DNA from: Massospora cicadina
Taxonomy: Eukaryota > Entomophthoromycota > Entomophthoromycetes > Entomophthorales > Entomophthoraceae
DNA: 64,000 nucleotides
Direction of reading: 5' to 3'
Assembly: GCA_022478985.1 (NCBI GenBank)
Contig: JAKSZP010010606.1
Span: forward strand, 141,346 to 205,345
Both the position numbers and the translations under genes were made by a program. The notes beneath the pieces are model-generated. The model was not told the origin of the DNA. It worked only from the letters and a program-made list of their open reading frames with translations, and did not search any database. This document shows, one piece after another, positions 43,887 through 55,505 of this stretch. Positions within the stretch are counted from its first letter, which is position 1. Every line of letters starts with the position of its first letter.

Positions 43887-46063
43887 CCTGTGCAGTAATG
43901 TGTGATTTTTGCGCACTACACTATCTCCAATATCATGGAGCTGAAACCCTCACAGACCAAGTACAAAGCCTCTCATACAAGGCTCCTCTTTTTGGTCACC
44001 CTTAATCAATTCTACATTTCACCACAACCTGATAATACAGCGTTCTGTCACAAAAAACCTCAGCTACCACTGGAGCTCAGCCAACCACCACTGATTATAA
44101 AACTAATTCTTGCAGCAGATGGGACTACTCAAAAAGCCCCACCCTACCACATGACCCTTTTGCATGGCTTCTTTGCAGTGCTGGAGGAAGTAAATATGAA
44201 ATTTTACTTGTCAAAATGAAGAAAACTCAGAGTTCGCCGCTAAGCAATATCTCCTTCCCTCTAATATTCAGCGCTCTTACAGAATTGCTGCTTAAAGTTA
44301 GGATAAAGGATTTAAAACTAGCCTCCTTAAAACTGAAGGTCTAAGCGCTTGCAACCCCAAGATTTTGAAGAGGAACAGCTATAAGTCCTCTCAGCAGCAT
44401 CCTGACCCTTTAATGAATTTTTGTGAATGGGTTGTGGAATTTAAAGCAGACTAATCGCCTCCTCCATAACTTTGGGTTGTCGCTTATTAATATTGCCGCT
44501 GTCCAAGAGTCCATAACTCTCCCCACAAACAAAGTAGTGTATAAAAAAACATTTTTTAGGCAAGTTCATCTGGGCAAATAATGTTGCTCTTATACTTTTG
44601 TCCCCCATGGGTTAAAACCCGCTCTATTAAACAACATCTTGGTGGACGCCTAGTACTGAACAAACTAACTACTACTAACTTCTCTTTCTTACTACCAGCA
44701 TCTACTTGCCTAATTAAGGCCAAAATCAGAAGAAACTCTTGGAAGAGCTCATCAAAATAGTATCCATGCTTTACCGTCCTCATGGGGATCTCAATACCAC
44801 CATAGTTGCATATATGACTTGTACCTCCCTGCGGCAAGGGAACTCCCAGTATCAAGTCACCTTCAGGATATTCTTTAAACGAGTTGCTTCATGTATGTGC
44901 ATACACCATCCTCATCTGTCCTTGGTTGCACACTAGAATCTAGTATGATGGAGTGGCTTTTGAGTCCATGTCACACATAAGCATAGCATTAAATGGCCTC
45001 CTGGTGATTGGGTGTATCTTCTCTCTCATTTGTCAAAGCAAACATCTGAGTGATCACATACAATCTTCATTGTCCTCACCACCATACTCTGACCATCGCG
45101 TAGGTTCTGGATAGTGTTGATTAACTCTCCTTGATAACCCCTTTGTAAAGGAGAAGCTATTAACAACTATTTGGTAGACTCTCACCACCCCTCCCCCCAC
45201 CTGTTTGACCCCAACAATAGATGGATAGCAACCAAGAAGGGAATATCTGCGTTGCTTAAAATTCACCAAAGCCCATATGACCTCAGCTCTATCCAGAATC
45301 AAAAGTGGACAAAGCCATAATAAGACACCTGGAGCGAAAACGCAGGCCTTCGCCCTCGCCCTTTTGGTTAGAAGACTGGAAGCGGTGCATGAAGCAATTG
45401 CTTGAACTCAAACTTTAGAAAGAGCGACAAAAACTTTTGTTTTTTATTGTAGTTATGATTGGTTTGAACGCCCTCCTTCATCTTCGTTAAAAAACATAAA
45501 GTCCAGTCAACAGAGAAGGATATCACTGATCTAAGATCAGCACCATCACCACAATGGATAAGGATGCAATCACACGGGAGCTACACTACTTTTGTTCCAG
45601 CATTTCTCAAGCCAAAAAGGTGGACCCATTGTCTGTCCAAGACTTACTGTGGCAGGCTCCAGTGCTTCCCATTATCCCACAGGCTTATGAGGCTCTCCTG
45701 TTGCAAGTTTCCATCCAGGAGGTGATGAAATCCTTTTCAAATCCCAGCGGCTCAAAGTCTAGGTTATAACTTATACCCTTTGAGGTGTACCTTCTGGTTC
45801 CTGCGGCGGTAGCTAGAACAATCCACGGAATTTTCTATGAACTCTTGATTAATAGAGACGTCCTTCTCAACTCCAGAGGCTCAACCACGACCATCATTCA
45901 CAAGAATTTATACTACTATAAAGACCTTGCAAACTGGCACTGCATAGTACTGATCAATGTGGACCACGAGCTTTTTGCGAAGGTTTGGTTAACTGCATCA
46001 CCAATTGGGTGTCACCTTGCCTCAACCTCTCACAAAATTACTTCATTTCAGAGAGGTTGTTAT
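43887..46063 (+). mobile_element. LINE-3, 5' portion (interrupted at 46063)
   Basis: Endonuclease and early RT blocks on the plus strand run up to 46063, where the chromovirus LTR begins. The RT resumes at 53930. The 5' limit is unclear: 43902-44219 is open for 105 codons, Pro/Gln-rich, and could be an ORF1 remnant. The RT style is that of LINE-2. Confidence 0.65.
44440..46063 (+). pseudogene. LINE-3 ORF2: endonuclease and first RT blocks
   Basis: LLINIAAVQES near 44478-44510 holds the catalytic Glu. RPHGDLNTT near 44776 is the GDxN block, and LYSDHRV near 45080 the SDH block. RT entry runs from 45554: EVMKSFSNPSGSKS near 45720, then KDLANWHCIVLINVDHELFAKVW near 45920-45990 (the NWRPISL block, with Arg-Pro replaced), and KITSFQRG at the junction. 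Few stops fall in the last 400 bases. Confidence 0.7.
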
Positions 46064-48041
46064 TGTCATGGAAATGGCAGAAGAAGTCTAGACCAGCCTG
46101 TCAGTTGGGATGTGTAAGCACCCAGAAAGCAAGCCAGAATGCCAGAGGCATTGCTAACCAAATGACTTGATATTGAGATGGGCATTGGGAAATGATGAAT
46201 TGTAGGTGTAACATAACAGTGAGTATGATCCTGACAATGAACCACAATGAGCCCACTCCTGACCCAGGGGGTCTTGCTGCAGGGGGTGGGATCACATAGA
46301 TAGGTTAGATAAAGTTGATCTGCATATGGGGTCATTTTAAATGGGGAGGCAAGGAGATGGATTCTCTCTTGCAATTAGTGGACATAAGGCCACAAGATTC
46401 CTGTGTAGTGTTTCCAGATGTTCATGATAATGGGGTTGTAGAGCCAAAAATTTCGGACTTGCTGAATCCAATAGATGATGGAGGGGGCCATAGTGACCAT
46501 AAGTACTGGTAGTGCCCATCTGGTATATGGACTGACAGGCCACCAGGGAAACACCATCAGGGATGCAGTCAGAAGGAGTAATCCAAATAAAATTTTTTTT
46601 GGTTTTTTGGCAAAATTTTTAATGAAGGAAAAGGAAGAAAATTGATTAACAATTTTCTCAGCACTATGCAACTGATTAAATAGTGGTCAATTGGAATAGT
46701 GACAAGCTGGGATCAGGACCCTCAATTTTGACCTAAACAGCTAATTATTCGGGAATGGGCAGGTTTGTTCCTTGAGAACTGACATCGAAAAATTTGGCAG
46801 CAGGTTGAGTCACTGTCAGTTTAACCTCAAACGTCCAAACTGAGGCTCGGCTAAGTTTCCAACAGTTAGCATGACTGTCAGGGACTGGTGTACTACTGAC
46901 CTGGTTGGGGGTAGCTAATCATGAGTTAGCATAACCAAGGGGTTTAGCCCAGTATGACAAGGACACTAAAGGTGTCCAGGTTTAAGGAATGGTGGGTAAG
47001 CTGGTATGGGAGTTGCTTAAAGACATGGCTTTAAAAGGAGAAAGTTGGAAGGGCGTTTCTTGTAGGCTGGGGTGGTAGATCGGTAATGATAACACTTTAG
47101 TAAATAAACTTAATAGTGTTTGCATTATAAGAATAATTTTATTGACCGCAAAGATTAACCAAAATGAATGCCTTGGTTTTATATACCATCCAACTTCCTA
47201 GACTTACCTAAGCTTAATTGATTTTAAACAGTGCACTATTCTTCTCTGGAGCTTATGGGATTGCAACTTGCATGTGATTTTAAAAGGCAGTGGGAATCGT
47301 CTCAGTTTCATCATAAATTCGTTTTGGTGCGATTAATTGACTGAATACTATTGCAAATAAAGTATTTTAAATGATTAAACGAATATTTTCACTACAATCA
47401 TTAATTTGATATGCAATTATTTGATCTAACTTCATCACATATCATATTGATCTGACTGACAATACCCACATAGGGGCGGGTCCATTTGGTTGGGAATGGG
47501 TTTGGGATGCCCAACCCACCCGCGCTCAGTCACTGGGCCATTTGTTCAGTCAGTGGCATCACATCGCTGCAACACCCAAATTGTCAACAGGGGACTTTGA
47601 ACCCTCATCGCTGGCGTCCAATGCTATAGCCTGCCCGTCAAGGATGATCCCTGGCAACTTTGGTTGAGAGGTGATTTGTTCAATTGACCTATTAATTGAA
47701 TTATAACCATCGGGCATTCCAGATGATAGCTCAGTCTTCATGCTTTTCTGGCCATTTGAGATCCAAGCATCAGCCATATTACCACTTAAACTAAATCTAA
47801 TTGATTTAAACTTGACAATCTCAGTGCAGATTTCGCTGATTCCTGTAACAGTTCTGCTGAGGTAAGTGTGGGTACTGGGGGTGAGATCTGAAGTGTAAGA
47901 GCTGTTACCCAGCGCTCGTTTACTATGTGAGTGAGGTCGCCCTGAGTAATGAAGATACCGCCATCCTCTTCAGTGTCACCTTATTTGAAAAATGGTAAAA
48001 TGGTAAGATCAACAGCTAGAGGATGTTCCTCGGGACTTACA
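46064..48041 (-). repeat. Chromovirus 3' LTR (left side), containing another insertion
   Basis: It matches 52505-53929. It starts (minus) TGTAAGTCCCGAGG at 48041 and ends CCATGACA at 46064. Without the 586-bp insert at 46876-47461 it is about 1.39 kb. A purine tract (GGAAAAAAGAAAGGG) lies just inside, at about 48045-48064, as expected for plus-strand priming. Confidence 0.8.
46876..47461. mobile_element. Probable solo LTR inside the chromovirus 3' LTR
   Basis: A 586-bp block present only in this LTR begins TGTCAG and ends CTGACA, the inverted TG...CA ends of an LTR. The flanking pentamers ATGAC and ATACC differ by two bases. About 48 bases present in the other LTR are missing here, so some deletion went with it. 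It carries no coding frame. It matches no other LTR in the window. Confidence 0.55.
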
Positions 48042-48139
48042 TTACCCTTTCTTTTTTCCAAAGGAAGGGCCCCACCACTGGGAAACTGCACAAGAGCCAC
48101 ATTCTTGTGCCTTGAGTAGCTTGATCGCCATGATCATTG

Positions 48140-48365
48140 CAATCTTATGGGGGGATGGGGAGCATCAGGGTGGGATGTGTGGAACGCTTCAACCAGGGCC
48201 ATGCAATTTGCGCAATTGCGCGCCTTGACCCAACTGTTTTTTTAGGCTGGATACCCTTTCCAGGCCACGAGATATTGTACAGAATGTCAGGATTTCCGGG
48301 ATGCCAGGATTGCCTCTACCTCAGCCTCTTCCCCATTATTAACAACGATTGGTTTCAGTTCCAAA
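48140..48365 (-). pseudogene. Chromovirus chromodomain
   Basis: The minus frame reads EVEAILASRKS, a TGA, then HSVQYLVAWKGYPA and TAA, followed by KNSWVKARNCANCMALVEAFH. The VEAIL start, the aromatic YLVxWKGYP core and the final helix fit a chromodomain. The Trp of the usual TWEP block appears as NSWV. Two stops interrupt it. It ends about 100 bases before the 3' LTR. Confidence 0.75.
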
Positions 48366-48625
48366 GGAATTTTACCCTTGAAGGGTGACAACTGGGAAAC
48401 ATGGAAAACTGGATGTTGCTTCCAATGCGCAGTGAGCTTCAGTCAGAATGCCCCATTCCCCAGTACCTCCTCCACCAAATTGGGACCCAAGTGTTTATTA
48501 GCGAATCTGTGGGAAGGGGCTAGAATTTTTAAGTGACAGGTATTGAGCATGATGTAGGAACACACTGTAAAATCGTGACCCAGAAGGTGCTTATGATCCG
48601 CAAACCACTTGTAGTCATCTATGGC

Positions 48626-49558
48626 TTAATAGAGGTGTTCCCGCACTAAGGCTTGAGTTGATCTGATGTGAGCAGCGTGATCCGTGGCAGCTTGAACATC
48701 AGGAAGCAAGCACTGCCCAACTGAAAACAAAAAATTATAACCCACCATTGCTTCATAGGGGGAAAACCCCATGGACTTGTGGGTCCTGGTATTGTAAGAA
48801 AATTGAGTGAGAGGAATGTCATTTGCCCAAGTATCCTGCGTGGCTGCAGCATAACAGCGCAAGTACTGTTCAAGGACTTGATTAACCTGCTCAGTTTGTC
48901 CATCAGACTGGGGATGATATGCCATGGAGCGACAGGGAAATACTTTCAGAATTGATAGAAGTTCACTCCAAAACCGCGCGGTGAACTGGGAACCACAATC
49001 ACTGATGATCTCCTGGGGGAGACCAAACATTGAAAACACATGGCGTACAAAAAAGCGGGAAGTTTCTTCCAACATAATTGTGGAAGTACAAGGTATAAAA
49101 AGGGAAATTTTCGTGAAGCAGTCCAACACCATCACCGCTGTGAACCCATTAGAACAGGGAAGTTCAACGATAAAGTCCATGGGCACCAATGTCCATGGCC
49201 CCTCCGCCTGCTGTAAGGGGTGCAGGAGGCTGTTTTTACCTGAGTGATCTGACTTAGCCCTGGTGCAAGTAACACAATCGGTGATACAGGCTGGAACCTC
49301 TTTCATCAGACCTGCCCAATTGAAGGTCCTCTTAATAAAATCGGTGCATTTTTTGTTGCCAGGATGTCTAACTGTGGGGATTGTGATGTGCGTGGAATAC
49401 CTCCAATTGGAAGGAGGGGGAACCCAAATGCGGGACTGAAAGTAAATGAGTCCCTCCACAAAGGAGTATAGAGAATGTTTGTGACTTGGGTGAGCCAACT
49501 GCTCAACCAACTCCATGCCCACAGGGCAAGCCATTTGACTGGCTAAAACCTGAGCCAC
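48626..49558 (-). pseudogene. Chromovirus integrase: long open stretch
   Basis: A 310-codon open frame contains the HHCC zinc region (HITIPTVRH, later CVTC), the catalytic Asp in PMDFIVELP (about 49172), the second Asp in ISDCGSQFTARFW (about 48995) and the Glu in HPQSDGQTEQVNQ (about 48895). All three catalytic residues are present. Length and order are normal for a Ty3/gypsy integrase core. It joins the cDNA to target DNA. The frame closes just before the chromodomain, so a full-length enzyme is not expected. Confidence 0.8.
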
Positions 49559-50272
49559 TAGAAGGGCATCTGGAGCAAAAGCGATGGGTGAGATGATGGG
49601 GGGACGATTGACAGAAGTTGGGTGGCAGGAATCATGGTAACGAGGTCCAATTCCTCCGGGTCTGAGGAACAGTGGGCAGGGCTGTGACTTAAGAAATTGG
49701 GAAGCACATTGAGTGCCCCTTTTACAAATTTAAATTTAAAGTTAAAACTGCACAGATCCTGATAGGTTTGTGCTTGCTGATGTGCCAATTTTTGGGGTTT
49801 ACAAAAATACAAAAGAGCCTGGTGATCCGTGTGGACTGTCAATTCATGTTGAGCACCCTGAAACAGATACCACCAATGAGTTAATGCCCACGCAACAGCA
49901 GCTAATTCTTTGTCATATATGGCCCAAGACTGCTCTGTTGCCGTGAACTTCCAAGAAAAGTAAGCAACTAGGTGTTACAAGCCATCGTACTCCTGGAGCA
50001 AAACTGCCCCCACGGCTACTGATGAGGAATCACATGAAACAATATATGGCTTAGTGGGATCGGCATGCTTCAAAATGGGTGGAGACATGAACACCTCTTT
50101 GATCAATTCAGGTGCCTGCTGGCATTTGGGCATCCAAAGAAATGGTACATTTTTCCCTGTAAGGGGGTGGAGCGGTGCGGCCAGCTGGGAAAGTGCCAGG
50201 AAAATTTTTTAGGAAAATGATGGTTCCCAAGAAACTTTGAAGTTGTTTCTGCATAGTCAGGGTTGGCCATTC
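49559..50272 (-). pseudogene. Chromovirus RNase H
   Basis: Frames read KPYIVSCDSSSVAVGAVLLQEY near 50040-49985, YDKELAAVAWALTHWWYLFQGA near 49915-49855, and TVHTDHQALLYF near 49838. The final part, FKFVKGALNVLPNFLS, sits near 49730-49685, where the usual block has ADALSR. Acidic residues of the active site are mostly present. A few stops break the chain. Confidence 0.7.
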
Positions 50273-51294
50273 TCAGATCGCATCTAACTTGTTGGGAGGG
50301 ATTTTATAACTGTCCTTGAGAATGAGGTTCCCAGGGAAGGTAACCTTCTCCTTATAAAACTCACACTTGGAAGGCTTGAAGAACAAGCCTGCCTTATGCA
50401 AGGGAGCCACCACTGCCTCCAAGTCAGTAGCATGTTGTTCAGGAGTTGGGGAGTGCACCAGGATATCATCAATGTATGCAACTGCACAGGTAAATTGAAT
50501 ATCTCCCAGTACATTTTTGATCATACATTGGAACGTAGCGGGAGCATTTTTCAGCCCAAAGGGCATTACATGGAATTGGAAAATGCCGCGCTTCATCCAG
50601 ATCGCTGTTAACCATTCCTGCCTTTTCATTACTCGAATTTAGTTGAAGGCGTTTACCAGATCCAGCTTAGAGAACACATGGGATTTGGCGATTGCCTAGC
50701 TGATCATCTGCTCCAGAGGCAGGGGGTAGGGATCAGAAACCGTTATCTTGTTTAAATGGCCATAATCTAAGCAGGGATGAAGAGAACCATCCAATTTTTG
50801 GCGAAGATGATGGGGGAGGCGACGGGCGAGGTCTCCTTGAACAACCACCCTTTTTTCAGCATTTTGTCCAACCAGGTATTGAGTGCAACTTCTTCCTCCG
50901 CTGTATGAGGATACAACGGGCAGTTGATGTTCACCAACTCCTCAGTCATTTGAAACCTGAAATTGAACCTAGTGTTCAGAGGCAGATGATCCGCCTTTTC
51001 CACGTTGAAGATTCTCCAATAGTGCATTAAGCTCTTGGGAAAATTGGCCGGAATGCCCGCATAAGTGACTAGGGAAGTGATAGAACTGGTTCGTTGTGTC
51101 TTCTTAAGGGTGTTGATCAAGGGAAATTCTCCCTTCAAATGATCATTAGCAAATGACAATGTATTAGACTCCAAGTGAATCTTAACATGTTGTTGGCGCC
51201 ACCACCCCACACCTAAGGTCACCAGAAACACTAGGTTTGGCATGGCTGAGAATTGATCGCAGAAGCTGAAGTGGTGGATTGAAAAAGGTACCAA
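50273..51294 (-). pseudogene. Chromovirus reverse transcriptase
   Basis: Two open parts: 51294-50767 (start of RT, with CPLYPHTAEEEVALNTWLD and GWLFKETSPVASPIIF) and 50629-50273, with FHVMPFGLKNAPATFQ and AYIDDILVHSP. The catalytic Asp pair, YIDD, is intact at 50463-50477. A stretch with stops between the two covers LDYGHLNKI and FSKLDLVNAF. The missing piece is short, so this is one of the least damaged RTs in the window. Confidence 0.75.
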
Positions 51295-51546
51295 TCAGCG
51301 AATGACATATGAGGTCTGGGAAGCAGATGAGGCCACCATCACTGAGGGACCCGCATCCATTCCCAGTTCCAATTGTTGAGCCAGCTCGACACTCATGAAG
51401 TTCCCTACAGCTCTGGTATCCACCAGGGCCTCAAAGGAAACATGATGCGAGCTGACAATAATCTTTATGGTCAATAGTAAATAAGCAAAGTTTTGTTTAT
51501 TGGAAGATTCATCTGACTCTTTTGCGACTGAAGAAATAACTGGCAT
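51295..51546 (-). pseudogene. Chromovirus protease with damaged active site
   Basis: FEALVDTRAVGNFMSVELAQQL shows the retropepsin block, but Asp-Ser/Thr-Gly is Asp-Thr-Arg (AGA at about 51409-51417, from GGA). The frame is otherwise open for 83 codons. The Gly is needed for the active-site loop, so the enzyme should be dead. Confidence 0.7.
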
Positions 51547-51599
51547 ATCAGGGGTAAAGTTGGTGGCTTTTGCTGGAGTGAAGCTTGGGAGTATGAGGG

Positions 51600-52504
51600 T
51601 GGGGAAACGACTTCCTCCATCTGGGCCATAACAGATTCATTTATAGGTGACTATGTATTAACCAACTCAGACACTGGGGTTACAACAGGATCAGTACACA
51701 GATCTACTACTAGTTTGGAGATAGGCGCGTCATCTGTGTCTACTTTGGGTAAATCAATCATAAAATTCCCCTTCTGGTAACGGGTGACATGATGGGGCAA
51801 GGCATTAATAGTGGTCGCGGTAGCACATTTTGATCTACTGATCCTTGGATGGAGGACCAGACCTCGTGATGAGCGGAACCCAAATCCAAGCCTGATCTAA
51901 AGACTGCCTGAAGCATATCAATAGAGAGACCTGATGTGGGGGCCAGTTATGAAAAATAGAAATCAAAGAAACCAGGCTGGGGGCTTCGGCCATGGCATAA
52001 ATCAGTCTGAATAGGTGGTCCAATTGTGCCACATGGGGTTTCAGGGAAGCCAACATTACAGTCACTAGTGAGGTGGAGTCTCCTGGTTGTGAGGAAGAGC
52101 GCAAAAGGCATCTCACCCAACAGCAGGCATCCCCATCCACAGCGTCTAACAATGCGAGCTGTTGTTGAGCATGGGATAACGTGGAAGCGTTATTAAGTGC
52201 AATTGCTGTATGCATTTGCACTTTGGCGAGCGCGTCAAGAACTTGATTGGCGTTCTCCTGGGAGGGGACACTCGTGCTTCCCTCTGGGCCAATGGAAGAA
52301 GGAGGAGGCGCAATCCACGCATCTTAAGTGGACTAAAGAAGATTTCCCAAGGTAGAGCGGATACTTCTCCCAAAGTTAAAAAGTGATTAAACAAACAGCA
52401 ATCAGCAAACTACTGATTGCACATTAATTTGGTAAAGGGTAACCACTGCAACACCCAGTTTGAAAACAAGGCGGAAGTGGCTAGAAATAATGGTTGGTTG
52501 ATTA
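51600..52504 (-). pseudogene. Chromovirus gag region
   Basis: Open pieces at 52394-52146 and 52221-51835 lie where gag belongs, between the 5' LTR and the protease. The translation is rich in Ala, Leu and Gln (HTAIALNNASTLSHAQQQLALL). No zinc knuckle is visible. Several stops separate it from the protease. Confidence 0.45.
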
Positions 52505-53929
52505 TGTCATGGAAATGGAAGAAGAAGTTTAGACCGGCCTACCAGTCAGGATGCATAAGCACTCAGAAAGCAAGCCAGAATGCCAGAGGCATTGCTGACC
52601 AAATGACTTGATATTGAGATTGGCATTAAGAAATGATGAATCGTAGGTGTAACATAACAGTGAGTATGATTCCAATGACAAACCACAATGAGCCCACTCC
52701 CAACCCAGGGGGCTTTGCTGCAGGGGGTGGGATCACAGAGATAGGTTAGATAAAGTTGATCAGCATATGAGGTCATTTCAACCGGGGAGGCAAGGATTCA
52801 GATTGTCTCTTGCAATTGGTGGACATAAGGCCACAAGATTCCTATGTACTATTTCTGGAAGTTCATGATAATGGGGTTGTAGAGCCAAGAATATTGGACT
52901 TGGTGAATCCAATAGATGATAAAGGGGGCCATAGTGACCATAAGTACTGGTAGAGCCCATCAAGTATATGGACTGACAAGCCATCAGGTAAATGCCATCA
53001 GGGATGCGGTCAGAAGGAGTAATCCAAATAATTTTTTTGGTTTTTTGGCGAGTTATTAAAGGAAAATGAAGAAAATCGACCAACAATTTTCTCAGTGCTA
53101 TGTAACTGATTAAATAGTGGTCAATTGGGGTAGTGACAAGCCAGGATTGGGACCCTCAATATCGACCTAAATGGCGAATCATTCAGGAATGAGCGGGTTT
53201 GTTCCTTGAAAACTGACATCAAAAATTTTGGTGGCAGGCCAAGTTGCTGTCAGTTTGACCTCGAACGTTCAAACCAAGGCTTGGCTACATTTCCAATGGT
53301 TGGTACAATGGCATTTGGCCCAATGAGCGACGGGAATCCCCCAAGGCCACCTCACATAGGGGCAGGTTCATTTGGTTGGGAATGGGTCTGGGACGCCCAA
53401 CCCGCCCGTGCTCAGTCACTGGGCCATTTGTTCAGTCAGTGGCATCACATCAGCCGCATGCCTGAATTGTCAACAGAGGATTTTGGACACTCGTCAAAAG
53501 GCGTCTGATGATATAGCCTGCCCATCGAGGATAATCCCTGACAACTTTGGTAGAGAGGTGATTTGTTCAATTGACCCATTAATCAAATTGGAACTGTTGG
53601 GCATTCTGGCTGATAGCTCAGTCTTCATGCTTTTCTGGCCATTTGAGATCCGAGCATTGGCCAGATTACCACTTAAAATAAATTAAATTGATTTCAATTT
53701 GACAATATTGGCGCAGATTTTGCTGATTCCCCATAACAGTTCTGCCGAGGTAAGTGTGGGTACTGGGGGTGGGATCTGAAGTGGAATAGCTGTTACCCAG
53801 CACTCATATACTACATGAGCAAGGTTGCTAAGAGTAACAAGTGTACCGCCATGCTCTTCAGTGTCTTCTTACTTGGGAACGGGAAAATGCCCCAATCAAC
53901 ATCCAGAGGACGTTCCCCAGGACTCTAAA
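52505..53929 (-). repeat. Chromovirus 5' LTR (right side)
   Basis: It is 1425 bp, long for a chromovirus. It matches the left LTR outside the 586-bp insert, including the LTR inner end CCATGACA. The first bases are TTTAGAGTCC, where the other LTR has TGTAAGTCC. The sequence after the inner end does not start with TGG, so a normal tRNA primer site is not obvious. Confidence 0.8.
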
Positions 53930-55505
53930 GTTATAGGACAACAATTATGATATACACACAACTATGAAAACCAACTCTTAAAAGCAAATGGTCTTATGGT
54001 CTTCTTAGATATGGAGAAAGCATATGATCAAGTGGCCTATTGATTTTGATGATTCCTTGCCTTGCTTCCACCTATCTCCAGGCTAAGATCTGGGTTCTGG
54101 CGCTCTAGGATTAGCTCCACATCAGAATCCTTGCGCCAATTGGCTTCACCACAACAGTACCAGTTGGATAAGGTCTCTAGCGATGGGATCTCCTGATATC
54201 AACCCTCTTTAACATCACCCGCAATCCCCTCTTGGCCTCCTTACAGGATAAGCTGCAAGGTATTTTGGTCCTGGTTAAAGCCCCCACCCAAACCATGGCA
54301 TTTGTGAATGACACAGTATTGCATTTGGGTGCCCTGGGGATGTTGCCCTCAATTATGTGACCCTTGAGAGGTACTCAAAGAATTTAGTGCTCAAATCAAT
54401 ACATCTAAGATAATAGTTGTACAGGTCAGTTTCCCCAAATTTCCTAGACCAATTGGCCTAGATATCATGTACGGTACATTTTGTCACCTGGTAGTTCTTG
54501 CCAACCAATATTGGGTCACACTCAAGGGCAGCAAGGCTTAATCTTTAATGCAATTAAATCCAAGATTGCCGGCTGGAACTGATGGCACATCACCCCCAGC
54601 GCTGGGCTCTGATGGCCAACGTGTTCCTCCTCTCAGAAGTCTTTTTCCACATTTAATCTGCTCATTCATATATGCCTTTCTCACGCGTCTCAATGTACTT
54701 CTCCTCTATTGGATCTGTGGATTAAATCATCCGCTAATGGCACTCTCAACAAATGCCTGACCTCGTGGTGAAGATGGCCTTAAGCTTCTGGAAAAAATAA
54801 TTGTATGTAACCACAATCTACATTAAGTTTTTTATAGTCAATTGTCTGCTGTGATACATCCCATTAACCATTTGTTCCCGCCCTCTGCTAGTCAGCGTCA
54901 GCATCTCTTGAAATTCTAAGTGCATTTCCAACCCCTTTAATAGAGTATTTTAAAAACCACATAATCCATCACTTGCAATTATACTCATCCCTCTACTGGA
55001 ACCAGGCCCTCCCTGCCTTATACAAGTTGGAACATGCGCCCACCACGTTTCCCATATAGGAGAAACGGTAATGGCCTCAGCCATATCGCCACACCATTGT
55101 ACACAATGAAAATTTATGTAACTTTGGTCAACCCCAAGTCTGACCTCTCATTCGCCACAATATCTCAAACTCATTCCTTCATGAGGATTGATCTCAAGCA
55201 GCTCTGGCAGGACTGGGTCAGCCTATCATTGAATAAAGTTGTTAAGCAACTTTAAAAATGGTTTCCATTGTTTATATAGGATAGGTAAATACTGGCCTCA
55301 TCTTTAGAACTGGAGCCATCCTCGCTGCTTGGAGCCATTTGAATCCCACCTCCATCATTCTTTTATCTGTCCAGATGGCACTGCGCTTCTTGCCAAAGTC
55401 TAAGAATCCTCCATGCTGAATGTTGTAATCATGGCAATATGTTGCTCAAAGGTGCTTAGGCCCAGGAGTTCAACAATATCACAGATTTAGGAGTATTAAA
55501 ACTTG
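53930..55505 (+). pseudogene. LINE-3 ORF2, 3' portion
   Basis: It resumes the RT straight after the chromovirus: DNNYDIHTTMKTNS, LMVFLDMEKAYDQVAY (about 53995-54040), then MAFVNDTVL (about 54296-54322), where FADD should be, and SAQINTSKIIVV near 54395. The tail region shows KIAGWN-like, RPLTS-like and CPDGTALLA-like traces to about 55470. The first catalytic Asp is Asn and the preceding Ala is Val. The 3' end near 55505 is approximate and lacks the LINE-1 tail. Confidence 0.65.

Larger units (their letters stand above)
46064..53929 (-). mobile_element. Chromovirus (Ty3/gypsy with chromodomain) inserted in LINE-3
   Basis: LTRs at both ends, then on the minus strand gag-like frames, protease, RT, RNase H, integrase and a C-terminal chromodomain, with a polypurine tract before the 3' LTR. 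GTTAT lies at 46059-46063 and 53930-53934, a 5-bp target duplication. The LINE-3 reading continues across the gap, which proves the insertion. The chromodomain of this group is thought to steer integration to particular chromatin. The internal part is about 4.5 kb and less damaged than other gypsy copies here. Confidence 0.85.

Noticed and set aside
45054..45302. 82-codon minus-strand frame as a gene
   Set aside because: It is opposite the SDH block of the LINE-3 endonuclease and has no family features.
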